Below are positions 24,102 to 35,249 of a stretch of 64,000 nucleotides of DNA, piece by piece (positions within the stretch are counted from its first letter, which is position 1; each line of letters begins with the position of its first letter). The notes under the pieces were generated by a model. That model was not told where the DNA came from and made no database searches. It worked only from the letters and a program-made list of their open reading frames with translations. A program made the translations under genes and the position numbers. This stretch comes from Atrina japonica. Taxonomy: Eukaryota; Mollusca; Bivalvia; Pterioida; Pinnidae. The stretch lies in the NCBI GenBank assembly GCA_030159075.1, contig BROG01000006.1:2386501-2450500 (forward strand). The letters run 5' to 3'.

Positions 24102-25700
24102 GTAATTCAAGCTTTTTATTTCTTTATAATTAAAAAAGAAACATTCTAATTTTGAGTCTAATTTCTGAATGTTTCAACTAATAATAAGGTCCAGAATAAC
24201 TTTGGAAGTTAAATCATACTTATAAGCAATTAATAATTCAAACTTTTATTTCTCAAATTTCTCAATGATACAACTAATAATATCATAAGTCTAGAATAAC
24301 TTTGGAAGATAAATCCTACTTACTATAAACAATTTATAGTTTAAACTTTTATTCAACAAATTTCTCAATGTTTCAAAAAAGTTTTTGGGGTCATTTCTAT
24401 AAAAAAAATGAATTCCTACAAATAATTTGAACTCAAAATTAACACATGTAAAACCACCCATGGCACATTTTGTCCTTGTCATAAATATTCAGTGTTTTAA
24501 TTGAGTAATATTAATTTAATTTTAGCACAATTCTTAAATTTGATGTTGTATGTCTTAAATATGATTTCAAAGCAGTCATATATACCTTATAGAGCTTCTT
24601 AAATCAAAAATCCGTATGAATTTAATTGTCTACCATTCATGCGTCAAAGTCCTGATGTTTAAATTTTTTCTAGATGGTTCCTTGAACTTTGACCCTTCAT
24701 AGTGTCACTGTATATATAATATCATGTAGGTTAAAAATAGGAGAAAAAGTCTAATACTGACCAGGATCTGGCACCATAAAACTTAAGAGTTATTCAAGCC
24801 TGAGAAAATTATCAAATTTGTCTGTTCAGCCAATCAGATTTCAGGACTAGACAAAGTTTAGTACAAAATAGTTTATGGAGCCAGGCCCAGATCTTGGGTA
24901 CATTTACATACTGAGAACCTCTTGGATCTTTCCAGATCACATACTCTGAATTTCATCTACTGTAAATCCGAAAATATACATGGGGCTTTATTTTCGCGAT
25001 ACATAGTTCTAAATTTATTCAGAAGATGACATTTTTGAGATTTCGATTGCCCATTTCATCATATTATTATATCATACTTCATTATGTCATAATTTTATTT
25101 TCGAGAGCAAGAGCTCTCACGAAATTATGCATAAATAATATTCTTGTGAATAAAACACCAATTACAGCATTTTTAAAGTGAAAAAAATTTAGGGTTTTTT
25201 CATGATATATTTTGTAATGAATTAATAAAAACAATTTAAAAAAAAAAAATCCATACTGAAAGTCACTCACGAAAAAGCAATGTGAGATCACATTCATTCA
25301 AAAATTTATTGTTTAGTTACAGAATGTATAAAAAATTACCATTAAATTGAATTTTGACGAGAAAGTCAAGTCTCTTTATATAAAAGGCATCTACTTTTGA
25401 TGATCTTCTGACCACTGCAATTTTAGCTGTGAAGAGTCAGGATATTGGCAGTCTCTACAGCTAAATACACATGCTGTTGTCAAGATTGTACCCAAAGCAT
25501 TCTTTTAAGGATAAGTAAACATATACTTCCAAATTGGTTCCAGTATCAAAGAGTAGATAACTCAGAAATAGCATACTGCATGTAATCTAGGAATTTGTTA
25601 CCATTGTACCCTGTATATGTACAAGCTGCAGTAACAAATTAAACAGAATACATTTTGTATTGGGTATGACGGAAAGTACAGGTAAATAGTTTATCTTTAG
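24102..25700 (+). other. Intron stretch, short tandem duplication, no gene
   Basis: A roughly 100-bp unit is duplicated at about 24175-24380 (AGAATAACTTTGGAAG at about 24193 and 24293). The remainder is AT-rich with no recognised element or conserved ORF. Confidence 0.5.
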
Positions 25701-25715
25701 AAGGTGTAAAAAACA

Positions 25716-25770
25716 CACATATATATATATATATTTATTTATATATTTATATATTTATTTATTTATATCA
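25716..25770. repeat. AT-rich microsatellite
   Basis: ATATATATATATATTTATTT followed by TATATTTAT repeats, about 100 bases before exon i. Confidence 0.8.
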
Positions 25771-25871
25771 ACAATACATTTTATCTATGAAAGAGGACAG
25801 CTTGATTCAATGCACACATTTTTTTTCTTCATTTTTTCTCATCTCTGCTGGTTATATCATTTTGTTTTCAG

Positions 25872-26037
25872 GAACGACTGACAAAACATGTGAAGTACAA
25901 GTCACAGAAAACGGAAAAGTAGAAAAGCTGACATATGTCTACACATTCTCACAAACGCCATCTATATCATCCGTAAATCCAAACACTGTGACTAAAGGTG
26001 TTGCAACAGTGGTGACCTTAACAGGAAAAAATTTTGG
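25872..26037 (+). CDS. PKHD1L1: Fibrocystin-L exon i (TIG end and next TIG start)
   Basis: Acceptor TTTGTTTTCAG, donor GTAATT. Phase 1 in, phase 2 out; fragment residues 842-896. It finishes the exon h TIG (TCEVQVTENGKVEKLTYVYT) and starts the last TIG before the G8 domain: PSISSVNPNTVTKGVATVVT then LTGKNFG. The final glycine codon is split GG|A across the intron. Confidence 0.9.
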
Positions 26038-26067
26038 GTAATTATCACACTCCTCCAGAATGAAATA

Positions 26068-26253
26068 CAATAAAACCTGCTTTAGCACGTGTTTAGCGAC
26101 CACCTGTGTATAAAGACAACCTGGTCGCAAAGACTGTTTGCTATCCCAAATAGTACCATTTGTGTACAAATTAACCTCTATATAACAACCACCTCCCTAT
26201 AAAGACTGGTTTTGTCGTGTTCCTAAGGGGGTTTTTATAAACAAGTTTTACTG
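26068..26253. mobile_element. MITE family P, copy 3
   Basis: Starts CAATAAAACCTGCTTTAGCA after TA, ends AAGTTTTACTG before TA; same body as copies 1 and 2. It lies 30 bases past the exon i donor. Confidence 0.7.
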
Positions 26254-26535
26254 TATATGATGTATATTTTAAGTATAATGAAATATTATATAATCATTGC
26301 ACTATTTTTGGTTTGATATAAGTCATGCAGTCAAAGAAGTTGGCACTAAACGAAATTCAGTTGAAACAGTTCCTTGACGTCATAGCAGTGCAATATGATA
26401 ACTTATCCAGTTTACAGTTCGATATCATTTTGAACGGTAGAACATGTGACCGTCTCTGGACAAATGAAAATGCAGAACAAAAACAAAAATGTAATAAAAT
26501 TTGATAATTTCCCCTTTGTCTAAAGTTAAGTCATA

Positions 26536-26699
26536 CAGTGAAACTTTTATATAAAGACCTCCTAACCAGTCTTTATAGGGAGGTGGTCTTTATATAGAGG
26601 TTGATTTGTGCACAAATGTTACTATTGGGGACCAGCAAAAATGGTCTTTGTGACCAGGTGGTCTTTATACACAGGTGGTTGCTAAAGCAGGTTCCACTG
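26536..26699. mobile_element. MITE family P, copy 4
   Basis: Starts CAGTGAAACTTTTATATAAA after TA, ends GCAGGTTCCACTG before TA. It is inverted relative to copy 3, 280 bases away, so the two could pair in the transcript. Confidence 0.7.
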
Positions 26700-26954
26700 T
26701 AGTCATTCTTGTGAAGATGGATTTATTATTAACCAATCCACCCCTAAAGACACATTTGGACTGGCCTAAGTCATTGATTTACAGAAGAGCTCATTGTTTT
26801 CCAAGGGTTGATGAGTCAACACAGTGATTTGAAGAAATGTTATGTCCCAGAGAAGTAAGCAAATTTGAAGTCGAATAAATCTGGCGAATGATACAAAATG
26901 TTAGTCGTTATCATATGAAAGTGTAATGATTAATAGTCATAGATTAATTAATCT

Positions 26955-27240
26955 GAGCCACCCTGGCTCAGTTGGTAGCACGGTGGAATCTTGATCATAA
27001 GGTCGTGAGTTTGAGTCCATCTGGCGGCAGGTTGGTTTCCAGTCCTTCAGATGAGACAGTAAAAACTGAGTTCCCGTGTCACAGTAGGTGTTGGCACGTT
27101 TAAGACCCCTCATTGCTCAATGGCCGTAAGTGCCGGGTATAGGTCAAAATTTGAAGCCCTTCAACTGCCTTTGTTCATGTCGCCATATGAGTGAAATATT
27201 TTGGAGTGGGACGTTAAATAACAACAAACAAACAAACAAC
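26955..27240 (+). mobile_element. tRNA-derived SINE, copy 1
   Basis: The head has a pol III A box (TGGCTCAGTTGGTAGC) and B box (GAGTTTGAGTCC). The body contains CACAGTAGGTGTTGGCA and the tail GAGTGGGACGTTAAATAACA followed by (AAAC)n. It is flanked by a perfect 10-bp target duplication TAATTAATCT (26945-26954 and 27241-27250). The tail type is widespread in mollusc genomes. Its tRNA-like head is not a functional tRNA gene. Confidence 0.88.
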
Positions 27241-27259
27241 TAATTAATCTTATAATAAA

Positions 27260-27735
27260 CAGTCATCTTAGATCAGGGTTCGCACAGACCTTGAAAAGTG
27301 CTTGAATACAGATTTGGTCCTTGAAATGTGCTTGACAACAAAAATATCTTTGAAAAGTGTTTGAATTTAATGCAAAATGCTTGATTTATTTCATTAGAGT
27401 GCTTGAATTCTTCTTATTGTACATTGTGTCTACATTCAATAAAGAAAGACTTTTAAATAAGATAAAATAGCTCTATCTTACAGACCCTTCGCTTGTATAA
27501 TACAATTTGAGTAAAGCAAGCAATGCTGTACAGCTGGATCCTGCATCCCTTAATATGTAGTGAAACTCTAAGCAGTGTTTTGAGGATATGTGAAAATATC
27601 CATTGAAATATGAGAGAACTTTGCTGTCAGTGTTTCTTTTTTACTTTTTCTTGCAAGGTCATGATAGCTTAAACATACCCATTGAAGGTGCTTGAAAGGT
27701 ACTATGAAAAGTCCTGGAAAAGTGCTAAAAAACAG
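27260..27735. repeat. Repeat with 'CCTTGAAAAGTGCTTGAAT' motifs
   Basis: Several internal variants of CTTGAAAAGTGCTTGAA occur at both ends. This is the pattern of a dispersed repeat. No ORF is supported. Confidence 0.45.
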
Positions 27736-27774
27736 TAAAATAAATAATTGGATAACAGACAAAAGCATAAACAT

Positions 27775-27905
27775 CAGAGTCAAATTGATAGACAAAGGGA
27801 CATACAGACAATGGATAAACAATCAAACATAAATGGACATACAGACACATGGACAAATACATAATGGACATACAGACACATGGACAAATACATAAATGGT
27901 ACAAC
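27775..27905. repeat. Short minisatellite (GGACATACAGACA)
   Basis: Imperfect units of ACATACAGACACATGGACAA and ATACATAAATGG. The overlapping Cys/Val-rich minus-strand ORFs are repeat artefacts. Confidence 0.65.
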
Positions 27906-28189
27906 ACTCAAATAGACAGAGACATTGTGATTTGTGTAAGGGTATATGATTGGATAAATCACATCGAATAAACCAATCAAAACCCAACTCTCACTGACCT
28001 ATACATTAAGCGGACAAGCAAAGTTTGCAGCAATTACTGATGAAAAATTCTCAAAAATTTAGAGGAAAATATGTACATAAAAAATACAGGAAGAGCCATG
28101 GCAACGGTTGTACAAACAATTTGATCAAATACTTGAATGGAACATGACAGCTTGAGTATTTTGTATTTTGAAAATCATTCTGTGCAGAA

Positions 28190-28475
28190 GTTTGACTGTA
28201 AAACAGAATGGAATTGGATTTTTTATCTTTCCAAATAGTCATATATTATATAATAAAACAATTACTGACTTAAGTTTCAGATTCCAAGACACATTACATT
28301 GACAGGGCTTTGGCTGGAAGATAGTTCGATTGTAAAACAGAATTGAATTGGATTGTTTTTCTTTCGAAATAGTCATATAATAAAACAGTTACTGACTTAA
28401 GTTTCAGATGACATAAGAATTTATTAGTCCAAAGACACATGACATTGACCGGGCTTTGGCTGGAAGATATAATCC
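28190..28475. repeat. Local tandem duplication (~140 bp, two units)
   Basis: TGTAAAACAGAATGGAATTGG at about 28197 recurs at about 28331, and CATTGACAGGGCTTTGGCTG at about 28300 recurs near 28446. From 28480 to 29200 the intron shows nothing else except a recurrent TTAATTGCATA motif. Confidence 0.65.
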
Positions 28476-29207
28476 TTATATCACTCTCAACCAAAGTCAA
28501 TGCAGTCAATTCACTTAATTGCATACCTAATAATTGCATATTCCTATTTATTGCATAAGAACTCAAAATATAAAACCATTTCCTATCTCTTATATTTTAA
28601 ATATTCCTTTTAATTGCATAGGTTAAACCAAGAATTCCTGTTAATTGCATAAAATTTTCTCCAAAACCGGTGAAAATGTACTGATTACGGTAAAAAGTTA
28701 CACATGAAAATACTTTTTTAATAGAAATGAGATCATACCAAACTGTGTTTTATGAAAATTTTGCTTTTATGAAATCATTTTATCCTAATGCTTAATGAGA
28801 ATCCATAACTAATGTGGTTAGGGTGTTTATGATAGTATTATATATACAAGGACTAGATGAACCTAAATCTTCATTGTTCATTGAAATACATTACTCCTGT
28901 TATTTGCATAATTTTCCCTGACATTTTGGCCATGCAGTTAACGGAAATACACTGTAGTTGTATCATAGGCACACAATTCACCACACTGCCTAAGATTTCC
29001 TGACAGTAAGTTGTTAAGCATATGGGTACTGTACAACACGTGTACATCAATGTAAGTAAAATGAAGGTGCCAAAATTGACATTATATGACAAGTTTAATT
29101 ATCTGAAATAAAGTTAAAAGAAAAAAAAAACCAAAAACTAAATACATATATAAATGTCACATGTGCAATGAATCAAGGGAATTCAGGAGAAATTAATTCA
29201 ATTTCAG

Positions 29208-29364
29208 ATCAGATAAAAATGTACTGAATGTCAGCATTGGCGGTCAGAAATGTACCATAAACTCGATCATTGACACGGAAATAATTTGTGAAACTACCAC
29301 TGTAGCCACTGACTCAAAGAAGGCAATAGATGTGACAAAAAGTAACTGTGGAAATGCTGTAAAG
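29208..29364 (+). CDS. PKHD1L1: Fibrocystin-L exon j (last TIG, run-in to G8)
   Basis: Acceptor TTCAATTTCAG, donor GTACAG. Phase 2 in, phase 0 out; fragment residues 897-949. It completes the TIG begun in exon i: SDKNVLNVSIGGQKCTINSI and TEIICETTTV, with the usual Cys pair. Residues SNCGNAVK lead straight into the G8 domain of exon k. Confidence 0.9.
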
Positions 29365-29464
29365 GTACAGTATTACATATTTCTGTATTTTGTAACATTG
29401 ATATACACTGGGAATGATTTTGTACTTTATGTAAAAAAAAACCAAACATCCCAATTGATTTTAG

Positions 29465-30350
29465 ACATCAAAGTGTACAAGATGTCTTATGTATGAAGGT
29501 AACAAACAGTGAATATCACAGTGTACAAGATATCTAATGTATGAAGGTAACAAACAGTGGATGTCACAGTGTACAAGATATCTAATGTATGAAGGTATCA
29601 AACAATGGACATCACAGTGTACAAGATATCTAATGTATGAAGGTATCAAACAATGGACATCACAGTGTACAAGATATCTAATGTATGAAGATAACAAACA
29701 GTGGATGTCACAGTGTACAAGATATCTAATGTATGAAGGTATCAAATAGTGGATATCACAGTGTACAAGATATCTAATGTATGAAGGTATTAAACAGTGG
29801 ATGTCACAGTGCACAAGATATCTAATGTATGAAGGTATCAAACAATGGACATCACAGTGTACAAGATATCTAATGTATGAAGATAACAAACAGTGGATGT
29901 CACAGTGTACAAGATATCTAATGTATGAAGGTATCAAATAGTGGATATCACAGTGTACAAGATATCTAATGTATGAAGGTATTAAACAGTGGATGTCACA
30001 GTGTACAAGATATCTAATGTATGAAGGTAACAAACAGTGGATGTCACAGTGTACAAGATATCTAATGTATGAAGGTAACAAACAGTGGATAGTGCAGTGT
30101 ACAAGATATCTAATGTATGAAGGTAACAAACAGTGGATGTCACAGTGTACAAGATATCTAATATATGAAGGAAACAAACAGTGGATGTCACAGTGTACAA
30201 AATATCTAATGTATGAATGTAAAAGTGGATATCAGTGTATAAGATATCAAATGTATGAAAGTGAAAAACTGGAAATCACAAATGTTTAATGTATGAAGGT
30301 AACAAGCAGTGGGTAGTACAGTGTGCAAGATATCAAATGTATGAAGGTAC
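29465..30350. repeat. 48-bp minisatellite, ~18 units, open in both strands
   Basis: The unit is GTGTACAAGATATCTAATGT followed by ATGAAGGTAACAAACAGTGG and ATGTCACA (48 bases). A higher-order period of 192 bases (four units) is visible: the block from 29641 recurs at 29833. Because 48 is a multiple of 3, long open frames appear on both strands (minus 29461-30177, 238 codons). They are 16-residue repeats with no known domain, so they are not annotated as genes. The array starts 100 bases behind the exon j donor. Confidence 0.95.
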
Positions 30351-30790
30351 ATTATTTAGTGCTGTTTGATATTTTTATTTGGGGATTTTTCATAAAAAAA
30401 TATGAACCTTTGGGGATTTTTAACAAATGGCAAATTAGGCAAAAGTGATAAATCTATTTTTAGAAAACTTTCTGTTAGCCCAATTTTAGCAAAACTTGAC
30501 CTGATTGCTGATTGGGTATTATTCTATCAAAATTATGTCTTGCAGCTCCAACTTTCATCCAAAAGGCAACTCTCTTCATAAATACTAGGAAACATTTCTA
30601 AATAGACCAAATCTACTTTTGTTTTGAACAGATGTTGTTCAAATTTGGACCATTGAAGCAGTGGTATGATATCTACAACATATCATACAGATGCTCTCAT
30701 ACACTTAGAAGCTTTATTTAATTTTGAACAATTTTGCAAGTAAGAAATGTGCATGGTTTAAAGATGCTTTTTTAACAAATTCTCGGCGTA

Positions 30791-30939
30791 CAGGTGTAGT
30801 AGCCAATTCTTTCCCCATCTAAAAGTTTCCGCAGAGAAAGAATTGGCTAGCCAGTTTTTTTTTCCCCAGGGAAAGAATTGCTTAGCCAGTTTTTTCCTGG
30901 GGAAAGTTTCAGCAGGGGGGGAATTGGCTGCTACACCTG
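30791..30939. mobile_element. 149-bp fold-back MITE, TA target duplication
   Basis: Left end CAGGTGTAGTAGCCAATTCT; reverse complement of the right end CAGGTGTAGCAGCCAATTCC. TA occurs at 30789-30790 and 30940-30941. The interior repeats AAAGAATTGGCTAGCCAGTT, making it nearly a full hairpin. No coding capacity. Confidence 0.75.
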
Positions 30940-30941
30940 TA

Positions 30942-31813
30942 TATTTTACAAATCTGGACAAAATTGGCCTAATTAATCTTGTGTGATGTCATCTTTCAAA
31001 AATGAGTCTGGTATCTCTACCCTTCTTCAAAGATGAATGCTATTAATATAAATATAACTGTTTAAATGTAACCAAAACCACTTAATTTATAAACATATTT
31101 GACTCCAATTTTGGTTATCAAAACGATATGAGCTTTGTAACATTTTTTTATACATCATACCCTTTGAACTTTATCTTACATTGATGGACATGCCCGTTAT
31201 GCATGAATTATTTAAAAAATTATGATAGAAAAAATGCATGAGACTCCCAGAGTTCAGGCCCCTGGTTTAAAAGTATACAGTCATTTTGATAAAAAAAATA
31301 TGTATCCCATGATTAGACCTAAAGCTTCTATTAAAAAAGCTAGAAAGATATATTGCCATAGAAATTTTTAACATATGCAGTAGCCTGGGATCCTGGCTCA
31401 CTGATGCTTAAATGCTGTCAGTATAGCCAGGTGGAATACACTCACTTTGATTATCTGATTGGACAATTTTCCCTTTTTCTGCCAAACTGAATTGTGGGAT
31501 AGCATCAAATCATATCAAACATGGTGCCCCCATATTCAGTTGATGTAATACAAGAATTTACAGCGTGTAAAACGCATGATGTATGCACTATTTGCACTCA
31601 ATCGTTGTAGAAATACACAACAAAAACAATCCACAAAAACAATCCGTAAAACTGGATATATTACATGATGATATTACTAAATTTAGAATGAGACATTAAT
31701 AGACTTGCCAAACAGGTTATACGTTCATGTATATATGATAAATTCATTGATTGTATCAGGTTTTTTGCAACCCAGGTTTTCTTAAGCTATGACATTTTTT
31801 GTTTTCATTACAG
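30942..31813 (+). other. Intron stretch, no gene seen
   Basis: Unremarkable AT-rich intron sequence up to the exon k acceptor. Confidence 0.4.
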
Positions 31814-31967
31814 GGAAATTTTGATTTCACTGTAGTACAGCGATGGTCATCACCTGATACCTGGGGAGGTGTACTACCCCAAAAGGATGAATTTATAGTA
31901 ATAAAAAAGGGTGCATCAATATTGCTGGATGTTGATACACCAATACTAGAATTTCTGCTTATCGATG
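31814..31967 (+). CDS. PKHD1L1: Fibrocystin-L exon k (G8 domain, N-terminal third)
   Basis: Acceptor TTTTCATTACAG, donor GTATGT. Phase 0 in, phase 1 out; fragment residues 950-1000. It encodes the G8 start: QRWSSPDTWGGVLPQKDEFI, then a beta strand (VIKKGASILLDVDTPILEFL) and LLIDG. The 'W....TWGG..P..D' pattern is the G8 signature also found in CEMIP and TMEM2. In the family this domain precedes the PbH1 region and is thought to act in extracellular binding or processing. Confidence 0.92.
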
Positions 31968-32012
31968 GTATGTTTTATCAGATAACCTGAAGTAAGGTCT
32001 GCAATTAAAATA

Positions 32013-32504
32013 CAGTAAAACTTTGATGAGTCGAACTTCAAGTGATCACCTAAAAATGTTCGAAACATCGAGACTTCAACTGATGAATGGTAACCAAAAA
32101 TCATAAGTGTTTAGTTTTAGAGGTTATATAAGATGAAATTGACTGCTTCGGAACCGTGTAAGACATATACAGTCATGATATTTAATAGTTACTGTCCAAA
32201 TTAACTTAATTTTTGTGAAATTAAAACCTTGATTGTTTGTGAGAGGGAGACAAATGCCATGGGATGCCTTCATACACATGTAAATTTTGACTTCAAATTA
32301 TTTGTAGCAAATTTTGATGTTTTTATATAAAATCAATCAGAACCCAAAATTTATTCAAAACATCAAGAAATTCGACTCATACAAGTTCAAATTATAAATT
32401 GTTTATCAATAGCATGAAATAACAAAATTATTCGTGACTTTGTCAATAGTTCGAAACATCGAGAAATTTGACTCATTGAAGTTCGACTCATCGATGTTCT
32501 ACTG
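32013..32504. mobile_element. 492-bp TIR element, TA duplication (pogo/Tigger-like MITE)
   Basis: Left end CAGTAAAACTTTGATGAGTC and reverse complement of right end CAGTAGAACATCGATGAGTC, extending through GAACTTCAA (about 30 bases). TA occurs at 32011-32012 and 32505-32506. CAGT-starting ends with this 'GA.GAGTCGAAC' pattern resemble pogo/Tigger elements. Internal copies of GTTCGAAACATCGAGA are also seen. No transposase frame. Confidence 0.75.
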
Positions 32505-32911
32505 TATGTTAGCACCTGATATTTTTTTTTTATATGCTTTTGAATTTGTTTATCATTAGTTTGTCTTCTTGGGCGAAAATACTTTTTCCTTACATTGTGC
32601 TCGGTTGTCCAACATGGCCGCTGTCACAAAAAAGGAGAACAAATTTAAGGGCAGTAGTAACTTTGGATTTATAGAAGTACTAAATCAACAGGTGAAATGT
32701 TATCTAAGTCTCTGTTGAACTTAACCCTTTCAACCCTACAGACCATGATATAATGGTCTTAACTACAAAAAAGAGTATTCCATCTTGCTTTTCAGAGGTG
32801 AAAGGGTCAAATCAGCAATAACAGTTGGATTAATTGCCTTGTATAAGAGCACTTTTAATTTTAATACAAACTCTTCTATTTAATGCTACTCTGTTGGTTT
32901 TGTTTCTTCAG

Positions 32912-32997
32912 GAGGGACCTTGAAGTTTGATGAGGCAAAAAATAGCATCACTTTAAATGCAAAATTCATCTTGATCACAAATCGTGGATTCTTACAG
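32912..32997 (+). CDS. PKHD1L1: Fibrocystin-L exon l (G8 domain, middle)
   Basis: Acceptor TTTCTTCAG, donor GTATTT. Phase 1 in, phase 0 out; fragment residues 1001-1029. The small 86-base exon encodes GGTLKFDEAKNSITLNAKFI then LITNRGFLQ, the 'G.L.F' and '.I...G.L.VG' strands of G8; the VG is supplied by exon m. Confidence 0.9.
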
Positions 32998-33070
32998 GTA
33001 TTTATACAATTATTTAGAGTTATAAAAAGCAGTGATGAAATGAACATTTTATGTTACTTATATTCATCAG

Positions 33071-33216
33071 GGGCCCATTTTACAAAAGGTCGTAAGTCCT
33101 AAATTCTAAGTTTTAGTCCTAATTGTCATGGGAATGACCAATCAGCGATGCGTTTCCATGGTAGATAGGATTAAAAGTTAGGATTTAGGACTTATGACCT
33201 TTCGTAAAACGGACCC
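33071..33216. mobile_element. 146-bp palindromic MITE, CAG target duplication
   Basis: Left end GGGCCCATTTTACAAAAGGT; reverse complement of right end GGGTCCGTTTTACGAAAGGT. The whole element folds on itself (AAGTCCTAA..TTAGGACTT). CAG flanks both sides (33068-33070 and 33217-33219). The ends and duplication match the element at 1811-2198 in style, suggesting a PIF/Harbinger relation. Confidence 0.75.
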
Positions 33217-33239
33217 CAGAGATAATGCCTTCTTTTCAG

Positions 33240-33540
33240 ACTTTGTCATTTTCATGCATTTTTAACTTACTGGGAAGAAGTCCAGAGAGCTCATGTCATA
33301 TGCTGACCTTATCCTTGGACTTTGACTTACTTGTCTAATGTTTAAACCTGGCCTTTTAACTGCAAAGGACAGGGCTTTGATATTTCACAAATAGATTCCT
33401 TATGAGCTGTGCTTTAACATAGGGTAATAACTTTTGACCTAGTGGAACCAAACTAAATAACTCAGTTGGTAGGAGCGTCCTGCTTGTATTAGGAATGTCC
33501 TGGGTCCAATTCCCAATCTAGCCACACATTTTCCTCGCTT
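33240..33540. repeat. Dispersed repeat fragment and partial tRNA-like SINE head
   Basis: 33240-33450 carries the phrases GGGCTTTGATATTTCACA and TTTGACCTAGTG, also seen at 37745-37990 and 39180-39460. About 33455-33535 looks like a SINE head (A-box-like ACTCAGTTGGTAGGA, B-box-like GGGTCCAATTCCC) without a clear tail. Confidence 0.45.
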
Positions 33541-34224
33541 ACAACAGTTGTTTGACATTGCAAACTGTTATAGAAAAAAATATGTAACAGAATGGAGCAA
33601 CTGAAAAAATGCTATTCAGAATGCATACTTTAAAACAATGCAGTGAATGAGAAGTTACAGTTAACTCATCAACTCCTGTAGCCACATTTGGACCCATTTG
33701 ATTCACCCGTTTCAAAGAATAGTAAATTCCAATGTCAGAATTTAGGAGTTTATGATTTACTATAAAACTTTTACTATAATTTTACATGCAATATCAACTT
33801 GTTAATTCTTGAATTATTAGAGTAGACTATACTATTTATTGATTTTGGTGTGTCTTAATGTGACAACAGGGGTTTGTATGTTCATAGAAACATTCAATTA
33901 AAGAAAAAAGAGAAAAACAGAATTGTGTGAAATTCTGTAAAAAAGACATTTAATGAATTTCTGCTTGCATACTGGTGTCAAAAGATTTCAAAGGAGAAGT
34001 TCAGAGATTAAATAGATTCTAACACTGGATAGGAAATTCTCGGAACTTTTTAAAATTATCAAAACTTTTAAAATCTTAATAATTATTATATGCATACCCT
34101 TTGGTGGGAGAATGACAGTTATTGGTATTGATTTGACATCTTGTATTATGTTTAAATCTTGTACAAGAGTTAAAGGGACATAACATGTGGTTTTTTTTTA
34201 CATTGTTTTATTTTTCAAAAAAAC

Positions 34225-34920
34225 ATTCTTCCTTTTTAGGTCACCAGAGGTTCATGGTGACCTATTGTGATTGTCTTTTGTCTATCATCATACATTGTTC
34301 GTCATCCATCCTTAAGATTTACACATTTTCGACTTCTTCTCAAGAACTAGCACGCCAATGTTAACCATATTTGGCATGTAGCATCCCCAGGTGAAGCTGC
34401 ATAAATTTTATGAATGAATAGGAGCTAGGACCCATAGGGGTCCCAAAAGGGGCCAAAAAGGACCAAAACATGGTACACCTTTAAAAATCTTCTTCTCATG
34501 AACCAGTGATCAGATGACTTTCAAATTTTGTATGCATGATTACACTTGTAATAATTATATTATAATTGTAATTATGAATTGTTTAATAACTTAAAACTGA
34601 TTGACTTTTTGTATACAAAGATATATAAGAAAGTTATCTAAGGATCATTTTGACCAAAAAAAAAAAAATCAAGGTCAAAGGTCAAGGTCACAGGGATGTA
34701 AGTAAACAGAAAATATAAGGTTTTTTTGTAAATTTTTGGACATTTTTGGCTACCTCTCTAGAACCATTGAGCCAGTTTGAACCAAACTTGACTGGAAGTA
34801 TAACAATTTAAAGCTGCATAAAGTTTGTGGATGAAAGGGGCTAGGACCAAACATAGCTGCCATGGCTAAATATATAGAACAAATGAGTCAGCAGATATTT
34901 CTGATTTAATACATGTATCT
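34225..34920. repeat. Dispersed repeat, AGGTCACC...GGTGACC family
   Basis: Opens with TTTTTAGGTCACCAGAGGTT and ATGGTGACCT (a palindromic start). Internal phrases are AGCATCCCCAGGTGAAGC, GGAGCTAGGACCCATAGGGG and GGTCAAGGTCACAGGG. It is a sister of 35930-36481, 41900-42480 and 50697-51560. Confidence 0.6.
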
Positions 34921-35249
34921 CCAAAGTTATTAAAGCTAGAAAAAAGAAAAAAAATCTTAACCTTAAAATGAGTGGCTTGCAAAAATCTACCAATATTTTT
35001 ATTTTGGTTGAAATAGTCGGGTTGACCCTATTTCCCCTTTTTATGGATTTCTCTTGTTTTGGACAGTTTTGTCCTGTTATTTTGAAAAGTATAGTAGATA
35101 GAGTGAAAGATCCAAAAATGGACAGCAGGCAAAGATTTACAAAAAAAAGTCAATAGGGTCGAAATTATTAGATTGCCTCATATGGGAGTTATTTCCGCTT
35201 TTAAGTGAATTTTTCATCTTTTGGACTGTTTTTTGACATCATCTTGAAA

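Noticed and set aside
26955..27030. Possible tRNA gene
   Set aside because: A and B boxes are present but the sequence continues into a SINE body with target duplications; the cloverleaf is not credible.
29461..30177. 238-codon minus-strand ORF in the 48-bp array
   Set aside because: The frame is open only because the unit is 48 bases without a stop; both strands behave alike and there is no family resemblance.
29465..30350. CRISPR-like appearance (regular repeats)
   Set aside because: There are no unique spacers; units are contiguous and the locus is a eukaryotic intron.
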